A stretch of DNA of 49,072 bases from NCBI GenBank assembly GCA_002342805.1, contig DDQW01000091.1, positions 27,774-76,845 of the forward strand, given 5' to 3'. The DNA is from Clostridiales bacterium UBA2432 (lineage in GTDB: Bacteria; Bacillota; Clostridia; Lachnospirales; Vallitaleaceae). The notes under the pieces are model-generated. The model saw nothing but the letters and a program-made list of their open reading frames with translations. It had not been told where the DNA came from and did no database searches. Positions 42,211-49,072 of this stretch are shown in pieces (the first letter of the stretch is position 1; every line of letters starts with the position of its first letter). The position numbers were made by a program, and so were the translations under genes.

Positions 42211-42840
42211 CTAACCCTCCTGTTCTTCATAGGTCTTGGTGACAACACGCATAATCCAAACAAAGACACCTAGGACAAAGAAACCACCCGGAGCCATTGC
42301 CATTACAACCCAATTGACCCATCCATCAGGCATAATCGTTATATTTAAAAATGTTCCAAAGGCTAGTATTTCTCGAATAGCTGCAACAACCACGAGTACA
42401 TAGGTATACCCTAAACCATTGGTAATTGCATCAATGAGTGTAAAGCGAACGGGATTTTTTACTGCAAAGGCTTCTGCCCTTCCCATTACAATACAATTTG
42501 TAATAATAAGTCCTACATATGCGCCTAAGGCCTTACTTATGGTCGGAAAAAATGCTTGTAAAAATAAATCTACTGCAATAACGAAAGTTGAAATCAAAAC
42601 CATATAGGTTACCATTCTAACTTTAGACGGGATAAATTTACGAATAAATGATGTACTCATCGAACTTGCCATAATAACAAACGTTACTCCGAGCCCCATA
42701 GCAATAGCATTTTCAACCCTATTTGAAACAGCAAGAGCAGAACAGATACCTAAAACCATAACAAAAATCGGATTATTCTTAAAAAGTCCATCTCTAGATA
42801 TTGCATACCATTTTGTATATTTTAAACGAATTAATTTCAT
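42211..42840 (-). CDS. nqrD: Na+-NQR subunit D
   Basis: A 209-residue six-helix membrane protein. Signatures are NNPIFVMVLGICSALAVSNR, the VGLIITNCIVMGRAEAFA segment typical of NqrD, and APGGFFVLGVFVWIMR at the end. Its two cysteines pair with those of NqrE for the membrane iron-sulphur centre. The ATG lies 9 bases after nqrC. In the Rnf complex the corresponding subunit is RnfE, but this sequence reads closer to NqrD. Confidence 0.93.
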   Translation of the reverse strand: MKLIRLKYTKWYAISRDGLFKNNPIFVMVLGICSALAVSNRVENAIAMGLGVTFVIMASSMSTSFIRKFIPSKVRMVTYMVLISTFVIAVDLFLQAFFPTISKALGAYVGLIITNCIVMGRAEAFAVKNPVRFTLIDAITNGLGYTYVLVVVAAIREILAFGTFLNITIMPDGWVNWVVMAMAPGGFFVLGVFVWIMRVVTKTYEEQEG

Positions 42841-42849
42841 ATAATCCTC

Positions 42850-43431
42850 CTATTCCTTACTCTGTTCCCACGCAGAACGGTAGCGGTTTATGGCATTATT
42901 AATAATTTCTTCAAAAGCTTTTGATGTTCTTGTCGCCCCTGTAATAGCATCCACTTCATTTTCCTTGTTTGGACTAGCATCTTGATTAATCTCAAGACGT
43001 GGAATAACTTTCACTTCTTCAAATTGAGCAAGATATTCTTCTTCGGCTACAACCCCTCCAAGTCCTGGTGTCTCTTCTTGTTGAAGAATGGCTACATTTT
43101 TTATCGTTTCAAACTCATCATCAATAGCCATAAAACCTATAATGGGCCCCCATACTCCTGACCCTTCAATATGAAACCCTACTTCACCTGAAGGAGCTAA
43201 ATAAAAATCTAGACCATCAATGGTTTCTATTGAAATTTCACTTTCATATATTTCATTGATACTACTCATATCATAGGGAATTTCAAAAACGTTTAAAACA
43301 GTGAGTCTCAAATCTATTTCCTCATTTGCCTCAATCCGATCGGCTGTTAAGATATCCATGCCAATTAATATACCGGAGGCAACTATTCCTAGAATCAGAA
43401 CAAATAGAAGCATGCTTATATATTTTTTCAT
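42850..43431 (-). CDS. nqrC: Na+-NQR subunit C, covalent flavin carrier
   Basis: A 193-residue protein with one N-terminal membrane helix (~5-27) and an extracellular FMN-binding domain. The flavinylation site is plain: VDAITGATRTSKAFEEII, where the last threonine of the DxxTGAT motif would carry FMN through a phosphoester bond put on by ApbE. ApbE is not in this window. At 193 residues it is shorter than proteobacterial NqrC (~260) and closer to RnfG in size. It overlaps nqrB by 4 bases (ATGA). Confidence 0.9.
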   Translation of the reverse strand: MKKYISMLLFVLILGIVASGILIGMDILTADRIEANEEIDLRLTVLNVFEIPYDMSSINEIYESEISIETIDGLDFYLAPSGEVGFHIEGSGVWGPIIGFMAIDDEFETIKNVAILQQEETPGLGGVVAEEEYLAQFEEVKVIPRLEINQDASPNKENEVDAITGATRTSKAFEEIINNAINRYRSAWEQSKE

Positions 43432-44360
43432 GCCATCTCCCCCTCCTCTTTACTATCACGACGTTTTTTTACTAGGTTATCTAGCTGAGGTGCAAATGCA
43501 TTCATAATAATGATGGCAAACATAACACCTTCTGGAAATGCTGCAAAATTTCGAATGACAACCGTAATAATCCCGAGACCGATTCCATAGAAAATTCTAC
43601 CTTTTTGGGTATATGGAGACGTAATTGGATCCGATGCAACAAAGAAAGCACCAAACAATAGTCCTCCTACAAAAATGCTTAATAGGGGATCTCTAAACAT
43701 ATCCGGAGCAATTAAACCTCCTATCCACGTTGTTAAAAAAACGCTACCAATAAAAAATACAGGAATACGCCAATTTATAATCCGTAGTAGGATTAGCAAA
43801 ATTCCGATAATCAGTATACCTAAGCGAAAAGTCTCTCCCACCGAACCTGCAACATCACCTAATAATAGCTCCATCATGGTATAGCTAAAATCCCCTCCAC
43901 TGTTTAACACTCCTAGTGGAGTAGCTGTTGTTATAACATCTGCGCCAGGTTCTAGCCACATGGTTGCCATATGTGCCGGAAAAGAGATTGTAATGAAAAG
44001 ACGTCCTACAATGGCTGGATTAAAGATATTCTTTCCAAACCCACCAAACATAGCCTTACCAAAAAACACCCCAAAACTACTTCCCACAGCAACAATCCAT
44101 AGCGGAAGTGTTGGTGGTAATATAAGTGTAAAAATAAGGGGTGTTATCAATAATCCTAAATCTAATTTTAGCTGTCTAATCTTTGAAAATAAGAGTTCAA
44201 CGATAAGCGCTGAAGCATAAGCGACGAGTAGCATCCATACTACATGCATACCATAACGAATCACGCCCATAACAACAAATGGTACTAATGCTAATGCAAA
44301 CATTACCATTTGTCGCCCAATTGTAAACCGATGAAGCATTGATGGATAATCATTTTTCAT
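43428..44360 (-). CDS. nqrB: Na+-NQR subunit B, membrane flavoprotein
   Basis: A 310-residue protein with about ten membrane helices. FGKNIFNPAIVGRLFI, GGLLFGAFFVASDPIT and FPEGVMFAIIIMNAFAPQLD match NqrB/RnfD. A flavinylation-like motif GADVITTATPLG (~120-135) should bind covalent FMN. It is shorter than proteobacterial NqrB (~410), missing much of the N-terminal part that contacts NqrA. The ATG at 44360 follows AAGGAGGATT; an in-frame ATG 45 bases earlier has no good ribosome site. It is the first gene of the unit; no nqrA precedes it. Confidence 0.9.
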   Translation of the reverse strand: MKNDYPSMLHRFTIGRQMVMFALALVPFVVMGVIRYGMHVVWMLLVAYASALIVELLFSKIRQLKLDLGLLITPLIFTLILPPTLPLWIVAVGSSFGVFFGKAMFGGFGKNIFNPAIVGRLFITISFPAHMATMWLEPGADVITTATPLGVLNSGGDFSYTMMELLLGDVAGSVGETFRLGILIIGILLILLRIINWRIPVFFIGSVFLTTWIGGLIAPDMFRDPLLSIFVGGLLFGAFFVASDPITSPYTQKGRIFYGIGLGIITVVIRNFAAFPEGVMFAIIIMNAFAPQLDNLVKKRRDSKEEGEMA

Positions 44361-44429
44361 GATTTTAATCCTCCTTAAATTTAATGTTCTCGATAAGTTC
44401 AACAAATTCTGTCTATAATACGGATAATC

Positions 44430-44458
44430 TTTATACTATTGTACCAAATTTAGACCAA
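44430..44458 (-). promoter_or_regulatory. Possible promoter of the nqr operon
   Basis: TTGGTC (44453-44458), 17 bases and TATAAA (44430-44435) lie on the minus strand 69 bases upstream of nqrB. The -35 matches at only three positions, so this is tentative. Its position between the AraC-type terminator and nqrB shows where the operon must begin. Confidence 0.35.
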
Positions 44459-44480
44459 GATAGCCAGTAGATACATGTTA

Positions 44481-44515
44481 AAAAGCAAGTTGTTGGCTTA
44501 TGCCTAACAACTTGC
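44481..44515 (-). terminator. Terminator of the AraC/GyrI-type regulator gene
   Basis: GCAAGTTGTT (44485-44494) and AACAACTTGC (44506-44515) form a 10-bp stem, extended inside by GGC/GCC. A TTTT tract follows on the minus strand (44481-44484). It lies about 58 bases after the regulator's stop and separates it from nqrB. Confidence 0.78.
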
Positions 44516-44573
44516 CATGAATTTAACTGTTTTGATCGCTCTTTATTAATATTACTCAACCGGCACAAATAAA

Positions 44574-45455
44574 TTATACACTTAAGATAGGAATATATAT
44601 ATCCATATATGTCCTTCCTTCAATTTCTATAACTTCTTCTAGACAATATGCATTTTCATTTTGATCAAAATTCGAAGACACCTGATTTTCCTCAAGCCAT
44701 GCAACAAGGGTTTTCCAACCATTAGGAATCCTTTCAAATGGATCTAAAAAAGGATCTGTAATTCTTAAACTTACGTATTTGTAACCTGGAATCTCCTTCC
44801 ACTCAAATTCGTCATTCACTATCGCTTGGCTATTTAAAGGCCCTTTCACTTTCAACCAGTATTCATACCCTCGGTAGCCTTTGGCTTTTTCCTCTTCACT
44901 AATAGGAATATCAAATCCAAATTGTCGTTCCACACGGATGTTATTATCGTTACTCCATTTTGTCATTATGCCTATGATTTCATCTTCAGGTTCAAGTCCC
45001 ACCCTTTTACCGCTAATCACTGTCATGGCTTTTAGTGTTTCATATTTAATCTTGCTTAAGTATCCGTTCATCTCTCGTAAACCTCCTTCACTCGGTAAAT
45101 TCAAATTATATACGATAATCTTTGAACATACACATACATCTGTGTGTCTCAATTGACTCGGTGATTGCCCGAATTCTTTAACAAACGCTCTAGAATAACT
45201 GCGTTCTGAATTAAACCCATAGTCTAACGCGACGTCTATAATCCGCTGATTTGAATTTAATCCATCTAAGGAACGATGCAGTTTTCTTTTTCGGACATAA
45301 TCCATAAGTGTTACTCCAGTATAGATTGAAAAAATACGGTGCAAATAAAACTTGGAATAACCTGCTTTTTCTGAAATACTATCTGCCGTTAACTCATCTT
45401 GAATATGACCTTCAATATAATCGACAATATCTTGAATGCACTCTTTTAATTCCAT
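44574..45455 (-). CDS. AraC family regulator with GyrI-like ligand domain
   Basis: A 293-residue regulator of the Rob/TipA-like design. Two helix-turn-helix units sit at the N-terminus (LTADSISEKAGYSKFYLHRIF and IDVALDYGFNSERSYSRAFV, ending in FGQSPSQLR). A GyrI-like effector-binding domain (~130-290) follows, with GYRGYEYWLKVKG. Such proteins respond to small amphipathic ligands or drugs. A 12-bp palindrome resembling a Fur half-site arrangement lies 20 bases upstream. It stands alone, ending at its own terminator. Confidence 0.9.
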   Translation of the reverse strand: MELKECIQDIVDYIEGHIQDELTADSISEKAGYSKFYLHRIFSIYTGVTLMDYVRKRKLHRSLDGLNSNQRIIDVALDYGFNSERSYSRAFVKEFGQSPSQLRHTDVCVCSKIIVYNLNLPSEGGLREMNGYLSKIKYETLKAMTVISGKRVGLEPEDEIIGIMTKWSNDNNIRVERQFGFDIPISEEEKAKGYRGYEYWLKVKGPLNSQAIVNDEFEWKEIPGYKYVSLRITDPFLDPFERIPNGWKTLVAWLEENQVSSNFDQNENAYCLEEVIEIEGRTYMDIYIPILSV

Positions 45456-45475
45456 ATTTGCCTCACTTGTTTATT

Positions 45476-45487
45476 TGATAATTATCA
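45476..45487. promoter_or_regulatory. Fur-like palindrome upstream of the AraC/GyrI gene
   Basis: TGATAATTATCA is a perfect 12-bp palindrome 21-32 bases before the regulator ATG. It contains both Fur half-sites (TGATAAT and ATTATCA), but overlapping rather than in 7-1-7 spacing, so binding may be weak. It resembles the perfect Fur box at 21226-21244. Confidence 0.35.
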
Positions 45488-45634
45488 TTTCCTCGGTAAT
45501 TAAGATCTTAATAACAGTTTATCAAACTTATTGACCTTTTATAGGACAAATCGTGCTCAACGCTGATTACTTATAAATTTTATCACATAATAATTATTAA
45601 ATGATTTTCTTTCCAATATAATCTTGTGCCGTAT

Positions 45635-45662
45635 TTGCATAAGGGCGATTTCATGCTATACT
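45635..45662 (+). promoter_or_regulatory. Promoter of the DEAD-box helicase gene
   Basis: TTGCAT (45635-45640), 16 bases and TATACT (45657-45662) lie 73 bases upstream of the helicase ATG. This leaves a leader of about 65 bases that includes a 20-bp palindrome. Confidence 0.55.
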
Positions 45663-45700
45663 ATGAAAGATTGTATTACAACTTCCATCCATTAGAAAGC

Positions 45701-45720
45701 AATATGGCTTAAGCCATATT
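45701..45720. repeat. 20-bp perfect palindrome in the helicase leader
   Basis: AATATGGCTTAAGCCATATT is fully self-complementary and ends 14 bases before the helicase ATG, right next to its AAGG ribosome site. As RNA it can fold into an 8-bp stem with a TTAA loop. It could be an operator or a fold that the helicase itself opens. Confidence 0.6.
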
Positions 45721-45734
45721 ATAAGGTATATTTA

Positions 45735-46844
45735 ATGAATTTTGATCAACTCTTTACTAGCGAGCCTCTTATTGAGGCACTTCGTACTATGGGCATTATA
45801 TGCCCAACTGATATTCAACAAAAAGCACTTCAGCCTATTTTAGAAAATAAAGACATTATCGCTGAAGCCGTTACTGGTAGCGGGAAAACCTTAACTTATT
45901 TACTGCCGTCTTTTTTACGTATTGATGCGGAAAGCAAGGCTATTCATACCTTGGTTTTGGCACCCTCCCACGAATTGGCTCTTCAAATTAATGAGGTGGC
46001 TACTCAATTAGCAAAAGCTTCCAATCAAGACGTTCGTTCGATTGCTATTATCGGTAACGTGAATATAAAGCGACAACTCGAAGCACTCAAAACAAAGCCT
46101 CACATTATTGTTGGGACACCGGGACGTATTCTAGAACTCATCAAAATGAAAAAACTCAAAGCCCATTCCATTAAAACGATTGTTATTGATGAAGCAGATA
46201 AACTGCTATCTAAAGATAATTCACGGGTTGTTAACGATATTATCAAAACAACTCTGCGAGACCGTCAATTAATTGCCGTTTCCGCTTCCTTAAAACCGGC
46301 ATCCCTTAACTTAGCTCAAAAAATCATGAAAGATCCGGTAATCTTTAGTCTAACCGAGTTTAAAAGTAATGCTGACATTGAACATTTTGTTATTGAATCA
46401 ACTCAACGAGATAAAATCAAATTCTTAAGAAAATTAATTGCAGCTGAAAAACCAAAAAAAGCCATTGTATTTCTTAACCGCAATGAACATATTCAAGAGA
46501 TTAATGACCGATTGAATTATCATAGTATACCATCAACCTGCATTTTCGGTAGTGCTAAAAAATCGGAGAGAAAAAAAGCTTTAGATACATTTCGTTCAGG
46601 AAAAGCTAGGGTTCTTATTGCCTCGGATTTAATGGCTCGCGGCCTTGACTTTGAAGATGTTAGCCATATTATCCACCTAGACTTACCTGACAATCCCGAT
46701 GAATATATTCATCGCTCCGGAAGAACCGGACGTGCCGGTCAATCGGGTACTTCTATTGCAATTATAACGCCAAGTGAGCTTAAGCATTTATACTCCATAC
46801 AACGAAAGAATAATTTTACATACAAAACATATAGCTTTATCTAA
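45735..46844 (+). CDS. Compact DEAD-box RNA helicase
   Basis: A 369-residue ATP-dependent RNA helicase with both RecA-like domains. Motifs: a Q motif region (GIICPTDIQQKAL), motif I AVTGSGKT, motif Ib GTPGRILE, motif II DEAD in IDEADKLLS, motif III SAS, and motif VI HRSGRTGRAG. It lacks the C-terminal RNA-binding tail of CsdA or DbpA, so it is about the minimal length. Such helicases help ribosome assembly or mRNA decay, often in the cold. The gene converges on the RelA/SpoT-type gene with a 4-base overlap of the ends. Confidence 0.93.
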   Translation: MNFDQLFTSEPLIEALRTMGIICPTDIQQKALQPILENKDIIAEAVTGSGKTLTYLLPSFLRIDAESKAIHTLVLAPSHELALQINEVATQLAKASNQDVRSIAIIGNVNIKRQLEALKTKPHIIVGTPGRILELIKMKKLKAHSIKTIVIDEADKLLSKDNSRVVNDIIKTTLRDRQLIAVSASLKPASLNLAQKIMKDPVIFSLTEFKSNADIEHFVIESTQRDKIKFLRKLIAAEKPKKAIVFLNRNEHIQEINDRLNYHSIPSTCIFGSAKKSERKKALDTFRSGKARVLIASDLMARGLDFEDVSHIIHLDLPDNPDEYIHRSGRTGRAGQSGTSIAIITPSELKHLYSIQRKNNFTYKTYSFI

Positions 46845-47830
46845 TCAATAATATCATTCTGAAATCTTGAAAGATGCTCATAGGGAAGAATAAGCCTTCC
46901 GCGAAATAGTCCACAACCATCATTGATTAGTGAATTATCCATTGCAGAAAACATGTTTACATCCAGTTTTGATAACTCAAGCTGGTGTAAAGCAATACCT
47001 CGCTCATAGGCTTCATCAAAATAGATATTTTCACCTTCCGGTATTTGATCTCGTCTTGCTCGTTCACTTTTTTGTCGTTTTTCGTAACCTAAATGATTGG
47101 CCGGGCCAATCTCTGCAAAATCGTCCATTTCTTTTGTACGAAGTTGTACTTCCACGTAGCAACGAGCAATATTATCATACAATGTTATATGAAGTGACTG
47201 ATAACCGTTAGGTGAGGGATTTTCAATATAATCTTTATAGTAAGGACTTACATTTTCTTTTAATAAAGGAGATATCTTCTGTCCCTCTAAGGAATACATT
47301 TCTGCTGTAAACCCACGCTCTTCCAAGAAACCCAGCAAGTGATTGGCAACATCATAGAGATACTTTTTTTCCTCATCCGCTATGGTTTGCCCTTCTTTTA
47401 GATGACACTTTGGAAGAGAGATTATAATTCTATATGCAATCAAATCACGAAAACAATTTAAACTGTTTTTGAGTTCAAGTAGAGAAGGATATTTACCATA
47501 TTTAATGTAATAATCGTAAATATATTCCACAATATATCCATTAAATTTTGCTTCTGCACGTATTAGTGATTTGATTCGTCCCCTAAATGTAAATGCAAGA
47601 AAGGGGTATTCATTCGCCATAAATTTATAGAATTCTCGAATCCTCTGAGATTGGGAAGTCAAAAAATTGTTATGCTGTAAAAGTTCCGCAATTTGAAGCA
47701 AAAAATTACAATGGACAAGATCAATCGGATTATCTGTTTCTTTGGCCGACTGTTTCAAATCGTCGGCATATGTCAGTAAAATCTTAAGAATGGTATCGCC
47801 GGAGTATAAGTAATCATTGAGTTTTTTCAT
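46841..47830 (-). CDS. RelA/SpoT-type (p)ppGpp synthetase domain protein
   Basis: A 329-residue protein with a single RelA/SpoT nucleotidyltransferase domain over about residues 80-265. Synthetase residues are present: FRGRIKSLIRAEAKF, FRDLIAYRI, PNGYQSLHITL and VEVQLRTKEMDDFAEIGPAN. There is no HD hydrolase domain and no TGS or ACT domain. It is longer than RelP/RelQ-type small alarmone synthetases (~210-260), with an extra helical N-terminus of about 80 residues, an insert before FRDLIAYR, and a C-terminal tail of about 60. It should transfer pyrophosphate from ATP to GTP or GDP; activity is predicted only. The ATG follows AAAGGAAG. Confidence 0.85.
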   Translation of the reverse strand: MKKLNDYLYSGDTILKILLTYADDLKQSAKETDNPIDLVHCNFLLQIAELLQHNNFLTSQSQRIREFYKFMANEYPFLAFTFRGRIKSLIRAEAKFNGYIVEYIYDYYIKYGKYPSLLELKNSLNCFRDLIAYRIIISLPKCHLKEGQTIADEEKKYLYDVANHLLGFLEERGFTAEMYSLEGQKISPLLKENVSPYYKDYIENPSPNGYQSLHITLYDNIARCYVEVQLRTKEMDDFAEIGPANHLGYEKRQKSERARRDQIPEGENIYFDEAYERGIALHQLELSKLDVNMFSAMDNSLINDGCGLFRGRLILPYEHLSRFQNDIID

Positions 47831-47866
47831 ATTCTACTTCCTTTCCCATAAGAAAAATTAGAACAG

Positions 47867-48493
47867 CTAATTTAGACGAACATTTTCATGTTCTAATAAT
47901 TCTTCATATAAATGTATTTGTGCATCTATTTCCAAAAGACTTAAACGTAACGTCGACATTTGATAATGATAAATATCTTCTACTCCATTATACAATGTTC
48001 GATCTCCTAATAAGGACTCGAGTCGAGTTTTAACTAAATCGTCAGACTTTAATTGCTCAAAAGCTTCTTGGATGGGATCATTAGTGCCTTCTGTAACCAT
48101 TTTCTGAATTGTTTGATATTGTTCTTTTTCCTGTTTTAAGCTTTCTATATATCCTTGAAGCACTTTTTTTCGTACTTTCTTTTCTGTTAAACCAAGAAAG
48201 AACAATTTCCGTTCATCTATTTTTTGGGATGACCTTGAATTTACAGGTTGTTCTAACCATTCTTTAAACATCTTCATGCCTAGTTTTGTTATTGTATACT
48301 CTTTTTTATTATGTCCATTTTCAACATATGTTACAAATTCAATTGCATTGGCTCCTAACAATTTCTTTAATGCATATTGTATGCTTCCCAAACTATCTGC
48401 ATAAGAATGACTTAAATATGTTGCAACAAACTTTTTAATATCATAAATCGTCATACTTTTTAAAATTAATAGTCCAAGTATAATTTTGTCCAT
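47867..48493 (-). CDS. PadR family transcriptional regulator
   Basis: A 208-residue regulator. The winged helix reads ILGLLILKSMTIYDIKKFV, then SLGSIQYALKKLLGANAIEF and NKKEYTITKLGMKMFKEWL. The C-terminal half is a long helical dimerisation region (KVRKKVLQGYIESLKQEKEQ). It is encoded 19 bases after a four-helix membrane protein in the same operon, whose promoter carries a palindrome that is a fitting operator. PadR proteins usually repress a neighbouring transporter or membrane gene, as the layout here suggests. Confidence 0.9.
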   Translation of the reverse strand: MDKIILGLLILKSMTIYDIKKFVATYLSHSYADSLGSIQYALKKLLGANAIEFVTYVENGHNKKEYTITKLGMKMFKEWLEQPVNSRSSQKIDERKLFFLGLTEKKVRKKVLQGYIESLKQEKEQYQTIQKMVTEGTNDPIQEAFEQLKSDDLVKTRLESLLGDRTLYNGVEDIYHYQMSTLRLSLLEIDAQIHLYEELLEHENVRLN

Positions 48494-48512
48494 TGAATCA
48501 CCTGTTTCCTTT

Positions 48513-48890
48513 TTATCCTATTGCTATAATAAGAGCACAAATTAATGCAATTGTATTAGCCGGCCCCATTACATAACGTTCTTTTTTACTACGCGAACTC
48601 CAATTCATCACATTTCCAAAAACAAAAAATATAACTATGAACCACATACCTACGATTGATGCACTATATAATTTTTCAAATGCTAATTGCGCTTTAGCTA
48701 ATGCCATAATAGCAAATAAACATAAAATTAAAATCTGAATAAGCGCAGCAAAACGTAATTTCATGGGTAGTTGCCCTTTATACCTTCCACCAAGTGTCCA
48801 TTCTCCAAGAGGTGCTCCAAAAGCTAATGCCAATTGAACTAATGCCACCGCTAATAACAAAATCACAAAAATAATTGTAGCATATATCAT
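48513..48890 (-). CDS. Small four-helix membrane protein, PadR operon
   Basis: A 125-residue protein with four membrane helices (~2-25, 47-66, 75-95, 107-124). Between helices 1 and 2 lies a short loop, FGAPLGEWTLGGRYKGQLP. I do not recognise a named family, though this loop pattern and size remind me of unannotated small membrane proteins in Firmicutes. The ATG has AAAGGAG seven bases before it. It is the first gene after a promoter with a perfect palindrome and precedes the PadR gene, so it is probably the target of that repressor. Confidence 0.8.
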   Translation of the reverse strand: MIYATIIFVILLLAVALVQLALAFGAPLGEWTLGGRYKGQLPMKLRFAALIQILILCLFAIMALAKAQLAFEKLYSASIVGMWFIVIFFVFGNVMNWSSRSKKERYVMGPANTIALICALIIAIG

Positions 48891-48937
48891 TTTTCTCTCC
48901 TTTCGCCTTTCATATAAGCTAATTTTATTATTATAAG

Positions 48938-48982
48938 TATTACTATTAGTAATAATATAGCACGCTTATTTTATTTTTTCAA
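48938..48982 (-). promoter_or_regulatory. PadR-operon promoter with palindromic operator
   Basis: On the minus strand TTGAAA (48977-48982), 17 bases and TATATT (48954-48959) form a promoter. TATTACTATTAGTAATA (48938-48954) is a perfect 8-1-8 inverted repeat abutting the -10 and covering the start site. It is the likely PadR operator. Confidence 0.8.
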
Positions 48983-48998
48983 GACTTTTTTTGAACAT

Positions 48999-49046
48999 AA
49001 AAAAAGCAAGTTATTAAGTTTTATTTCTACCTAATACTTGCCTTTT
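48999..49046 (-). terminator. Terminator near the right end of the window
   Basis: GCAAGT (49006-49011) and ACTTGC (49036-49041), extended inward by ATTA/TAAT with bulges, are flanked by seven A residues on the left and CTTTTT on the right. On the minus strand it would end a gene that enters from beyond the right edge. Confidence 0.6.
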
Positions 49047-49072
49047 TGTATAATCTGAACTTCCTGTGATTT

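Noticed and set aside
45588..45599. TAATAATTATTA palindrome in the gap before the helicase
   Set aside because: It is low-complexity AT sequence with no placement relative to a promoter that suggests an operator.
46841..47830. RelA/SpoT domain protein and convergent helicase as a toxin-antitoxin pair
   Set aside because: The genes converge, the helicase is a normal DEAD-box protein, and no small antitoxin-like gene is adjacent.
1..49072. CRISPR arrays, tRNA genes, insertion sequences, prophage or defence systems
   Set aside because: I saw no regularly spaced repeats, tRNA cloverleaf, transposase, integrase or known defence protein anywhere in the window.

Overview
The window looks like a chromosomal segment of a low-GC Gram-positive anaerobe of the Clostridia, perhaps a Lachnospirales or Vallitalea-type organism. 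This is inferred from AT-rich DNA, strong AGGAGG ribosome sites, bacillus-type Fur and sigma-A motifs, an Nqr-type sodium pump, a carbohydrate ABC operon without its own ATPase, and many MarR/MerR/PadR/AraC/LytTR one-component regulators. Assignment below class is a guess. I saw no rRNA, tRNA, CRISPR array, insertion sequence, phage gene or broken gene. Most genes lie on the minus strand.

Layout. (1) 31-10329, minus: a sugar operon of binding lipoprotein, two permeases, GH2 beta-galactosidase, GH65 disaccharide phosphorylase, EamA exporter and AraC regulator. (2) 10474-12617: a LysR regulator divergent from a split ChrA pair. (3) 12607-15438, minus: MarR, NmrA-like NAD(P)-binding protein, c-di-GMP phosphodiesterase and DUF1801 protein behind a promoter with a palindromic operator. 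(4) 15613-17783, plus: membrane-anchored PAF-acetylhydrolase-like enzyme, LytTR regulator and DUF3021 membrane protein, with 20-bp-period direct repeats upstream. (5) 17809-21244, minus: a Fur box over a consensus promoter, a 49-residue protein, a terminator, a type II P-type ATPase and a VOC protein. (6) 21258-29921, minus: a 2887-residue cyclic beta-1,2-glucan synthase with a structured leader.

(7) 30238-33462, minus: MerR/GyrI regulator with a 19-bp-spacer promoter, then MarR, membrane protein and GNAT acetyltransferase behind tandem MarR operators. (8) 33472-36677, minus: DUF4914 P-loop protein, DUF2294 protein and DUF6671 zinc-ribbon protein. (9) 36848-40488, minus: chemoreceptor, 3-methyladenine glycosylase and MscS-type channel. 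(10) 40525-44360, minus: nqrBCDEF without nqrA. (11) 44574-48982: AraC/GyrI regulator, small DEAD-box helicase, RelA/SpoT-type synthetase, and a PadR regulator with a four-helix membrane protein under a palindromic operator.

The most notable points are the perfect Fur box controlling an unrecognised 49-residue protein just upstream of a cation ATPase, the sodium-pump operon lacking nqrA, the giant glucan synthase, the HPr-kinase-like P-loop in the DUF4914 protein, and several regulator-operator pairs readable directly from the DNA.
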